Origin: Desulfobacteraceae bacterium
GTDB lineage: Bacteria; Desulfobacterota; Desulfobacteria; Desulfobacterales; UBA11574
Length of the DNA stretch: 7,073 nucleotides
NCBI GenBank assembly: GCA_003486165.1
Contig: DNGT01000358.1
Coordinates: forward strand, 1-7,073
Direction: 5' to 3'
In this document: positions 1 through 5,043 of the stretch, piece after piece
How the letters are laid out: every line of letters starts with the position of its first letter
How positions within the stretch are numbered: the first letter of the stretch is position 1
Position numbers and translations under genes: made by a program
Notes under the pieces: generated by a model
Seen by the model: the letters and a program-made list of their open reading frames with translations, nothing else
Databases searched by the model: none
Told to the model about the DNA's origin: nothing

Positions 1-1682
1 TCAGGATCGATTGCCTTTATTGTATCATAGACCTCACTACCTCCCATATCAGGCATAATCATATCCAAAATAATCATATCAATATTATCCTTGTTCTCTT
101 GATATATCTGAATCGCCTCTTTACCACCTTTGGCTTCAAGGACGGTGTACCCAAGTTTTTCCAAAAATTGGACACCAACATCAATGATCATCTCTTCATC
201 ATCCACCAGCAAGATGGTTTCATCTCCCTCCTCGATGCGCTCGCTAACTATCGGGTCTTGTTGAATCAACGCCTCCGATGCAGGGACATAAATACAAAAA
301 ACCGATCCATGCCCTTTTTCGGATTCAACATCGATATATCCACCATGTCCTTTTATTATCCCATATGCAGATGCCAGCCCAAGTCCAGAACCCAAACCCA
401 TTTCTTTGGTGGTAAAAAACGGTTGGAAAATACGTGTGATGGTTTTTTGATCCATCCCAGTACCGTTGTCTTTTACTTTTATCATAACATATTTGCCGGG
501 TTTGGGAGTATAGGGCTTACCTTTCATTTCTTTATGCGTAACATTAGCAGTTTGCAGAAATAGATCTCCTCCCCCCGGCATGGCATCGGCAGCATTAATA
601 AAAAGATTTATGAAGACCTGCTCAATTTGAGATCCATCCGCTTTTACCGGGAGCAGATCTTCTGCAAGGTCCATGGAAATGACGATCTCCTTTCTTGCCC
701 TGCCAAATGCAGCAGAACTTTCTTTAATGATTTTGTTTAAATTTATGGGTCTTAACTCATATTTACCTTTTCTTGCATATCCAAGAAGCTTGCTCGTCAG
801 CTCGGAACCACTTTGAATCAACCTTTCAACAGTTTTTAACCGCTTGTAGTTAGGATCATCGGGTCCAATATCATACAAAGTCAGAGAAATATTCCCCAGC
901 ATCCCCATCATTAGATTGTTAAAATCATGTGCAATTCCTCCGGCCAGTGTTCCAATAGCCTCCATCCTTTCGATATAATGTAGCTGGGCTTCGACCCTTT
1001 TCTTCTCCGAAATATCACGGAGAATGAAAAGGGTGCCCATCGGTTTTTCTTTATGGTCGTTATGGCGCGAAGCACTTACGCTGACATCCAACAAACGTCC
1101 GTCTTTCGTGCGGCATTTTGTTTCAAAACCATTACACGGTGTTCCATGTTCCACAAGATCTTGAATAACAGACACAATGGATTCTTTTTGGAATTCATGT
1201 TCGAAGGGTATCTGACCGCCTTTCATTTCCTCCAAAGTCCATCCAAATATTTCGGTAAACGCAGGGCTTATATATTCGACCTTTCCTTCCAGATCATAGG
1301 TGACAATGGCGTCAACACTGCATCGAAAGAAAGAACGGTAGAGTTCTTCTGTCTTTTTGGCTTCCGCATAAAGATCCTTGTTTATTCTCTCGCTTTCTCT
1401 CAACGCTTTCTCCATACGATTTCTCATAGCTATCTCTTCATGGAGAACTTCGTTAATTGAGGAAAGGACCTTTACTTCCATCTTCTCTGCAAAATAAATC
1501 GCGCAAAGGGCTAAGAAACCGGCCAGGAAAAACAGAAGATGAAGGCCTTGAAGATGGTCCCGTGAGGTGTTTTGTAACCCGTTAATCAGCGACAGTGTAT
1601 GCCATTCTTTGTAGCCCCCTAAAATAAAAAACAACACTGCCAATAAAAATAAGTATATGCTCGCAAATCTTATTCGTCTCAT
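1..1682 (-). CDS. PAS-domain hybrid sensor histidine kinase with C-terminal receiver (3' end cut by window)
   Basis: One open minus-strand frame gives 560 codons and is cut at the left edge. A signal is expected to drive autophosphorylation of a histidine and transfer to the attached receiver aspartate. Visible in order: a hydrophobic segment near residues 5-23, a short external loop (about 24-46), a second hydrophobic segment (about 48-65), a charged helical linker, and a PAS domain (about 112-225). The HisKA domain follows, with the H-box AHDFNN and His252. The ATPase domain has an N-box (N359/N363), G1 box DNGTGM (405-410), F-box FQPFFTTK (419-426) and G2 box GLGSGLGL (429-436). The receiver starts near 488 with acidic pair D494/D495 and probable phospho-acceptor D540 in LDMIMPD. 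Its conserved lysine lies beyond the window. The ATG at 1682 was chosen because it directly precedes the first membrane segment. An in-frame TAA lies at 1742-1740, and no good Shine-Dalgarno is visible. The stimulus and target are unknown. The family call is firm. Confidence 0.95.
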   Translation of the reverse strand, partial: MRRIRFASIYLFLLAVLFFILGGYKEWHTLSLINGLQNTSRDHLQGLHLLFFLAGFLALCAIYFAEKMEVKVLSSINEVLHEEIAMRNRMEKALRESERINKDLYAEAKKTEELYRSFFRCSVDAIVTYDLEGKVEYISPAFTEIFGWTLEEMKGGQIPFEHEFQKESIVSVIQDLVEHGTPCNGFETKCRTKDGRLLDVSVSASRHNDHKEKPMGTLFILRDISEKKRVEAQLHYIERMEAIGTLAGGIAHDFNNLMMGMLGNISLTLYDIGPDDPNYKRLKTVERLIQSGSELTSKLLGYARKGKYELRPINLNKIIKESSAAFGRARKEIVISMDLAEDLLPVKADGSQIEQVFINLFINAADAMPGGGDLFLQTANVTHKEMKGKPYTPKPGKYVMIKVKDNGTGMDQKTITRIFQPFFTTKEMGLGSGLGLASAYGIIKGHGGYIDVESEKGHGSVFCIYVPASEALIQQDPIVSERIEEGDETILLVDDEEMIIDVGVQFLEKLGYTVLEAKGGKEAIQIYQENKDNIDMIILDMIMPDMGGSEVYDTIKAIDP

Positions 1683-1736
1683 CAATATCGATTTTGAATC
1701 AATTGTTGGTAATATCGGTGTATTAGATATGCCGGC

Positions 1737-1750
1737 CAGTTATATAACTG
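1737..1750. promoter_or_regulatory. Perfect 14-bp palindrome, possible operator upstream of the kinase gene
   Basis: CAGTTATATAACTG is a perfect two-fold palindrome without a spacer. It lies 54 bp upstream of the kinase start codon and next to a GCCGGC palindrome (1731-1736). The symmetry and position fit a site for a dimeric regulator, but no regulator gene is nearby and only one copy was seen. A chance palindrome in AT-rich DNA remains possible. Confidence 0.35.
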
Positions 1751-1962
1751 TAAATTAATAATATATATCAGATTCAAATATGAAATCAATAAATTTAAGC
1801 TTCCTTTTTTCATAGATACCCAACAACCTATTAAACTCCATGTGCCGGAAAATCTTTATTTTAAACAGAATGGATAATATGCGTTTATAAAGCCTACACG
1901 AATTGGTAGTTTGGCTTCACGATAAAGGACAGATCCATATCAAATAAAAATTACATCCGTTC

Positions 1963-1986
1963 GCGGTTCCTTCTCCTTCAAACCGC
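1963..1986. repeat. 6-bp GC-rich inverted repeat
   Basis: GCGGTT (1963-1968) and AACCGC (1981-1986) are exact inverted copies around a 12-base pyrimidine-rich spacer. The element ends 14 bp before the TTGACA box at 2001, so it could be an upstream protein-binding site or a short hairpin. It lacks a T-tract, so it is not a normal intrinsic terminator. Its function is not known. Confidence 0.3.
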
Positions 1987-2000
1987 ACCATAGATTCAGC

Positions 2001-2028
2001 TTGACATAAATTGATTTTTATATGTAAA
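2001..2028 (+). promoter_or_regulatory. Candidate sigma-70 promoter for the NamZ-like gene
   Basis: TTGACA at 2001-2006 matches the consensus -35 box exactly. A weak -10 candidate, TGTAAA (2023-2028), follows after 16 bp, with TATGTA at 2021 as an alternative at a short 14-bp spacing. Transcription would begin about 40 bp before the ATG at 2073. The -35 box is convincing and the -10 is not, so the call is tentative. Confidence 0.35.
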
Positions 2029-2072
2029 AATAGAAATTTAAGAGTTAAACTATTAATCAGATATATTGAGAT

Positions 2073-3248
2073 ATGTTACGCGTTCAAACAGGTCTTGAAA
2101 ATTTTATTGCATCTCCTCCAAAATGGATATTCAAAAATCGAATCGGACTTCTGTGCAATCCAGCTTCGGTTGACCCAAATTTTTGTCATGTCAGCGAATT
2201 GATACATCGGAGATTCCCGGATCAACTAAAGGCATTGTACTCGCCACAGCATGGATTTTTCTCGGAAAAGCAGGATAACATGATTGAGTCGGATGATGCG
2301 ATTCACCCCTTTTTACAAATTCCTGTTTTTAGTCTTTACGGTAAAACACGAATTCCTGATAAAAAAATGTTAGACCCCATCGATATCCTTATCATCGACC
2401 TACAGGATGTTGGCACACGTGTTTACACCTTTATTTATACCATGTCGTATTGCCTTGAAGCTGCAAAAAAGTTCGGCAAAAAAGTCGTTGTCCTCGACCG
2501 ACCGAATCCTGTAAATGGTCGAATGATAGAAGGGAATCTTTTGACTCCTGAATGCGCTTCATTTGTAGGAAGATATCCCATCCCCATGCGGCACGGACTG
2601 ACCATAGGCGAACTTTCCCTTTTATTTAACAATGACTTCGGTATCGGGTGTGATCTTGATGTTATCCCCATGCAAGGTTGGAAAAGAAATATGTTTTTTA
2701 CGCACACGGGTCTTCCATGGATACCACCATCACCCAATATGCCATCACCAGTAACGGCTATGGTTTATCCGGGGCAAGTATTGTGGGAAGGAACCAATGT
2801 TTCAGAAGGAAGGGGTAACACCCTTCCATTTGAAATATTCGGCGCTCCGTTTTTTAATACCAAACGCTTGCTGTCGACGTTGGGTGAAAATGAACTCCCG
2901 GGCATCATACTCAGACCGGTTGTATTTGAACCAACATTCAACAAATGGAGCGGCTCGGCATGCAATGGATTTCATATCCACATAACAGATCCATATGAAT
3001 TCAAGCCATATATCACAACCCTTAAACTTCTCCATGCCGTAATCTTTCATCACAACAATATGTTTCAATGGAAGCGAACACCGTACGAGTATGAGTTTGA
3101 AAAACTGCCCATAGACCTTATCATTGGGGATAAAAAAATACGACAGTGCATCGAAAACCTAGATGATATATACGCCATAGAAAAATCATGGATCAAAGAT
3201 CTGGAAACATTCGCGGAAAAAAGCAGGAAATTTCATCTTTACACTTGA
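2073..3248 (+). CDS. DUF1343 / NamZ-family protein (exo-beta-N-acetylmuramidase-like), no signal peptide
   Basis: This 391-residue protein covers the whole DUF1343 family, whose characterised member NamZ (YbbC) of Bacillus subtilis removes N-acetylmuramic acid from the non-reducing end of peptidoglycan fragments. Family signatures in order: GLENF (7-11), RIGLLCNPASVD (23-34), SPQHG (57-61), VFSLYG (85-90), a DLQDVGTRVYTFIYTM block (109-124), VLDRPNPVNG (140-149), RHGLTIGEL (173-181), PWIPPSPNMPSP (215-226), and YPG...EGTNVSEGRGNTLPFEIFGAP (232-259). The usual PEHG is PQHG here. The start is the first ATG after an in-frame TGA at 2067-2069, so no N-terminal extension is possible in this frame. 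The protein begins directly with the domain and has no secretion signal, which suggests a cytoplasmic role, perhaps in cell-wall sugar recycling. The Shine-Dalgarno is weak: GAG lies only two bases from the ATG. The family call is firm, and the exact substrate is inferred. Confidence 0.9.
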   Translation: MLRVQTGLENFIASPPKWIFKNRIGLLCNPASVDPNFCHVSELIHRRFPDQLKALYSPQHGFFSEKQDNMIESDDAIHPFLQIPVFSLYGKTRIPDKKMLDPIDILIIDLQDVGTRVYTFIYTMSYCLEAAKKFGKKVVVLDRPNPVNGRMIEGNLLTPECASFVGRYPIPMRHGLTIGELSLLFNNDFGIGCDLDVIPMQGWKRNMFFTHTGLPWIPPSPNMPSPVTAMVYPGQVLWEGTNVSEGRGNTLPFEIFGAPFFNTKRLLSTLGENELPGIILRPVVFEPTFNKWSGSACNGFHIHITDPYEFKPYITTLKLLHAVIFHHNNMFQWKRTPYEYEFEKLPIDLIIGDKKIRQCIENLDDIYAIEKSWIKDLETFAEKSRKFHLYT

Positions 3249-3308
3249 TCAGGGATCGAGGTTGAAGGTCAGGAGTTAATTTCAGAAATATATCCTGCCT
3301 CCCAAGTC

Positions 3309-3371
3309 CTGAAACCTGACACCCGACATCTGAAACCCAACACCTGATCCATGACACCTGAAATTTGGTGA
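3309..3371 (+). repeat. Degenerate tandem repeat of about 21 bp between the NamZ-like gene and rnhA
   Basis: Two successive 21-base units begin CTGAAACCTGACACC (3309) and CTGAAACCCAACACC (3330) and match at about 15 of 21 positions. A third, weaker unit (3351-3371) contains TGACACCTGAAA. The last unit reaches the presumed ribosome-binding site of the downstream gene (GGTGA, 3367-3371). A loosely inverted relative, GGTCAGG, occurs at 3267-3273 and could pair with CCTGAC at 3315-3320. The function is unknown. The skewed, pyrimidine-rich pattern differs from the surrounding coding DNA. Confidence 0.55.
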
Positions 3372-3374
3372 CCA

Positions 3375-4070
3375 ATGACAAATGATAACATCAACTGGAA
3401 ACGGATGGTCTTCAAAAAAAATAAAGTCTGGTTGGCAACTGACCAGGATCAAAAACCGATTACCAAAAACGGTAAGGTGCTGATCAAATATCAGCTTGAT
3501 CAGGATTACGAATACTGGATACTTCCTAAAAATATAAAGCCCACCGATTCTTTACAAAAGACTGAAAAAACCGAAAAAGGAGAAAAATCAACCCGAAAAT
3601 CGTCAGCGCAAAAGGACATAAAAACAAAATCCGATACTCAATTTTTGGCTGATACATCTTGTGATGATGCCATTAATATCTACACAGACGGCGCATCTGC
3701 CGGAAATCCAGGTCCGGCGGGAATCGGCGTGGTTTTGCGCTTTGGCAAACATGAAAAAGAGATATCAAGATATATCGGCATTACCACCAACAACATGGCA
3801 GAACTCGAGGCCATCCGGTCGGGTCTTATGGCTGTAAAAAATTCGAATATTCCGGTACGGGTCTTTACAGACAGCAGATATGCTTTCGGCGTCCTCACTA
3901 AAGGATGGAAGGCAAAGAAAAATCAGGACATCATAGAATCCATAAAGAAACTCCTTTCAAAATTCAATGATCTGAAATTCATCAACGTTAAAGGGCATGT
4001 CGGTATCGAAGGAAATGAAAGAGCCGATTTTCTTGCGACTTCTGCCATAAAAAAAGCCAAGATCAAATGA
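3375..4070 (+). CDS. Ribonuclease H (RNase HI type) with unusual N-terminal domain
   Basis: The 231-residue protein should cleave the RNA strand of RNA:DNA hybrids in the cytoplasm, acting on R-loops and replication primers. The C-terminal domain (about 98-228) is a type I RNase H fold with a full catalytic set: D105 in YTDGASAGNPGPAG, E143 in NNMAELEA, D166 in FTDS, H208 in VKGHVG and D218 in GNERAD. These correspond to the D-E-D-H-D set of E. coli RNase HI. Residues 8-55 form a separate small domain rich in W, Y and K (WKRMVFKKNKVW, then LIKYQLDQDYEYWILP). It does not resemble the usual hybrid-binding domain of eukaryotic-type RNase H. A Lys/Glu/Thr-rich linker (about 56-95) joins the two. 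Standard bacterial RNase HI is about 155 residues, so the extension is real added sequence. The start has a modest GGTGA three bases upstream. The gene lies 126 bp after the NamZ-like gene on the same strand, so co-transcription is possible but unproven. It could carry the symbol rnhA, but paralogues with such extensions exist, so none is assigned. Confidence 0.93.
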   Translation: MTNDNINWKRMVFKKNKVWLATDQDQKPITKNGKVLIKYQLDQDYEYWILPKNIKPTDSLQKTEKTEKGEKSTRKSSAQKDIKTKSDTQFLADTSCDDAINIYTDGASAGNPGPAGIGVVLRFGKHEKEISRYIGITTNNMAELEAIRSGLMAVKNSNIPVRVFTDSRYAFGVLTKGWKAKKNQDIIESIKKLLSKFNDLKFINVKGHVGIEGNERADFLATSAIKKAKIK

Positions 4071-4153
4071 TATAATACCCGAGTCTTGCATGAAAATTGA
4101 TGCGGATATGGAAAGCCTCCGGCAGAAGCGAAATTCAGAGAATGCCTGTATTT

Positions 4154-4172
4154 TCCCATGAAATCAATGGGA
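4154..4172. repeat. 6-bp inverted repeat, hairpin between convergent genes
   Basis: TCCCAT (4154-4159) and ATGGGA (4167-4172) are exact inverted copies around a seven-base loop. Flanking T and A runs (4151-4153 and 4174-4179) could lengthen the stem with one bulge. It sits beside the terminator element and may be part of the same 3'-end structure. Neither strand has a T-run directly after it other than one shared with the neighbouring hairpin. Confidence 0.35.
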
Positions 4173-4173
4173 T

Positions 4174-4224
4174 AAAAAACAATAAGCGCCCGCTTATATC
4201 TGCAAGGCGCTTATATAGATTTTT
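4174..4224. terminator. Probable bidirectional intrinsic terminator between rnhA-like and small membrane-protein genes
   Basis: ATAAGCGCC (4182-4190) and GGCGCTTAT (4206-4214) form a perfect 9-bp stem. On the plus strand it is followed by a five-T run (4220-4224). On the minus strand it is followed two bases later by a six-T run (the A-run at 4174-4179). A third arm, CGCTTAT (4191-4197), can pair instead with the left arm to give a compact hairpin (ATAAGC, GCCC loop, GCTTAT). The location between two convergent genes is where a two-way terminator is expected. It lies 111 bp past the RNase H stop codon and 158 bp past the minus-strand stop codon, so 3' untranslated ends would be longish. Termination itself is inferred. 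Confidence 0.6.
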
Positions 4225-4372
4225 GAAGAGGTCAAACAGCATTCACCGTCTGCCGAAAGTCGATAGACCTGTCAATAAAAATTTTTCACACACGGTTAAG
4301 CGTACTGTACGTTTTTGCTTTTTAGAATTTTGCCCGCAAGAAAAATCTGTACCTAAGAGGCAACTCTTTACC

Positions 4373-4657
4373 TTATTCTTTTTCAGCTTTTAAAGTTTCA
4401 ATTTCCTTTTTCAGTTCATTAATTTCTTTTTTGTACTCTTCGGTTTCGTCAGTGCTGACAGAAGTGTCAACTGTTTTATCCTCTTTCTTCCAGGAATCTT
4501 TAAGTTCGTCAAAACCCAGATAAAGAGCCAAACCACCGCCAAGAAGAAGCATCACCGGGATAGCACCGGCCAAAAGTTGCAAAAAGGGTTTCCACCATAT
4601 GGACATGCCAATGAGACCCAATACAGCTCCGACCGCCCCACCAATTAATGTTTTCAT
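4373..4657 (-). CDS. Small two-segment membrane protein with C-terminal coiled coil, function unknown
   Basis: The 94-residue protein has a glycine-rich hydrophobic segment (about 4-20), a WWKPF turn (21-25), a second hydrophobic segment (about 27-47, containing LLLGGGLALYLGF), and a charged hydrophilic tail (from about 50). The last 20 residues form a short coiled coil, with hydrophobic residues at Y75, I79, L82, I86 and L89 in 4-3-4-3 spacing. The glycine patterns suggest close helix packing or oligomers, and the lysine after the first segment (K23) makes the two-helix hairpin orientation uncertain. A strong Shine-Dalgarno supports the gene, and the stop lies just before a small hairpin. 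It stands alone, converging on the RNase H gene and diverging from plsB. I do not recognise a named family, and no function is proposed. Confidence 0.8.
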   Translation of the reverse strand: MKTLIGGAVGAVLGLIGMSIWWKPFLQLLAGAIPVMLLLGGGLALYLGFDELKDSWKKEDKTVDTSVSTDETEEYKKEINELKKEIETLKAEKE

Positions 4658-4667
4658 AAAAAATCAT

Positions 4668-4675
4668 CCTCCTTT
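4668..4675 (-). promoter_or_regulatory. Strong Shine-Dalgarno of the small membrane-protein gene
   Basis: On the minus strand this reads AAAGGAGG, ten bases before the ATG at 4657. It is the best ribosome-binding site in the window and is the main reason to accept the short gene. It also argues against the overlapping 92-codon minus-strand frame upstream. Confidence 0.75.
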
Positions 4676-4965
4676 AATTTGAATTAAAATTTAAATCGGC
4701 TTGTTTGTTATTATGCGTTTTCCTGAAACCGTACAGACTTTTATTGTGCTGGCAAAAAATACTTGGACCAGAAAAAGATATCTTGTAAATACGTATAGTT
4801 GTTAATAGCAGATTAAGATTTTGAAAACTATCACAACTTATTTTGTAACGCAAGCTTAAATTTGTTAAACAAGAATCTTTATAATGGGAACGTTGTTTTT
4901 TTAACCTTGCCCTATCCTGCTCCAACAAGATATTTTGCCTTAATCGTTTCAAACGAAATTTATAT

Positions 4966-4994
4966 TTGTAAATTTTTGTATTTTAGTCTAACAT
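4966..4994 (+). promoter_or_regulatory. Weak candidate promoter for plsB
   Basis: TTGTAA (4966-4971) and TAACAT (4989-4994) each match four of six sigma-70 consensus bases and are separated by an ideal 17 bp. Transcription would start roughly 40 bp before the plsB ATG. In such AT-rich DNA matches of this quality arise easily, so the call is tentative. Confidence 0.22.
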
Positions 4995-5043
4995 TTTTTA
5001 AATTTTTCTCTTATGCGTGATTAAGCAATGTTAGGACGTCACC

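Larger units (their letters stand above)
1683..2072. other. Divergent intergenic region between kinase and NamZ-like gene
   Basis: About 390 bp of AT-rich sequence with no convincing gene separates two divergently transcribed genes, so it should hold both promoters. It contains a 14-bp palindrome near the kinase side, a GC-rich 6-bp inverted repeat (1963-1986), a TTGACA box at 2001 and an AT-only hairpin sequence at 2014-2031 (ATTTTTA, four bases, TAAAAAT). An imperfect inverted repeat with AAGCC at 1890-1894 and GGCTT at 1913-1917 is also present. A 63-codon open frame starting at 2011 overlaps the NamZ-like gene in another frame and is not credible. Confidence 0.6.
4071..4372. other. Convergent intergenic region with several hairpins
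   Basis: About 300 bp separate the converging RNase H gene and small membrane-protein gene. The region is dense in inverted repeats: TCCCAT/ATGGGA (4154-4172), the three-armed terminator (4182-4214), an AAAAATTTTT palindrome (4277-4286), CGTAC-T-GTACG (4301-4311), and AAGAG-GCAA-CTCTT (4355-4368) next to the minus-strand stop codon. A 98-codon plus-strand frame with a TTG start (4097) spans the region, but its Arg/Lys/Phe-rich translation looks random. No gene is called. Confidence 0.55.
4658..5043. other. Divergent AT-rich intergenic region upstream of plsB and the small membrane-protein gene
   Basis: About 385 bp without a credible gene. It must contain promoters for both flanking genes. 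It becomes extremely AT-rich at 4955-5020. It holds an 11-bp palindrome TTGTT-A-AACAA (4862-4872), a CGTTT-C-AAACG repeat (4945-4955) and a TATAAT sequence (4880-4885) that lacks a well-spaced -35 box. A 92-codon minus-strand frame (4674-4952, TTG start) overlaps the small gene's ribosome-binding site and is composed like random AT-rich DNA. Confidence 0.55.

Noticed and set aside
99..1460. Two plus-strand open frames of 154 and 135 codons
   Set aside because: Both lie antisense within the hybrid kinase gene, whose minus-strand frame has clear kinase and receiver motifs. Their translations show no domain features.
2011..2202. A 63-codon plus-strand frame just upstream of the NamZ-like gene
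   Set aside because: It overlaps the first 130 bases of a well-supported gene in another frame and has no recognisable motif or ribosome-binding site.
3309..3371. Repeats considered as a CRISPR array
   Set aside because: The units are adjacent, diverged and only about 21 bp long, without unique spacers or nearby cas genes.
4301..4325. CGTAC-T-GTACG followed by T-rich sequence as a plus-strand terminator
   Set aside because: The single-base loop forces a stem of only four base pairs, too weak for an intrinsic terminator. The stronger hairpin at 4182-4214 already serves this place.
4097..4393. A 98-codon plus-strand frame in the convergent gap
   Set aside because: It begins with TTG, runs through the terminator hairpins and into the end of the minus-strand gene, and its composition looks random.
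4880..4885. TATAAT sequence as a plsB promoter -10 box
   Set aside because: The nearest TTG-containing -35 candidate is only 12 bp away, and transcription would leave a leader of about 150 bases. Position alone does not support it.
4674..4952. A 92-codon minus-strand frame upstream of the small membrane-protein gene
   Set aside because: It has a TTG start, no ribosome-binding site and a low-complexity AT-driven translation, and it ends inside the next gene's Shine-Dalgarno.
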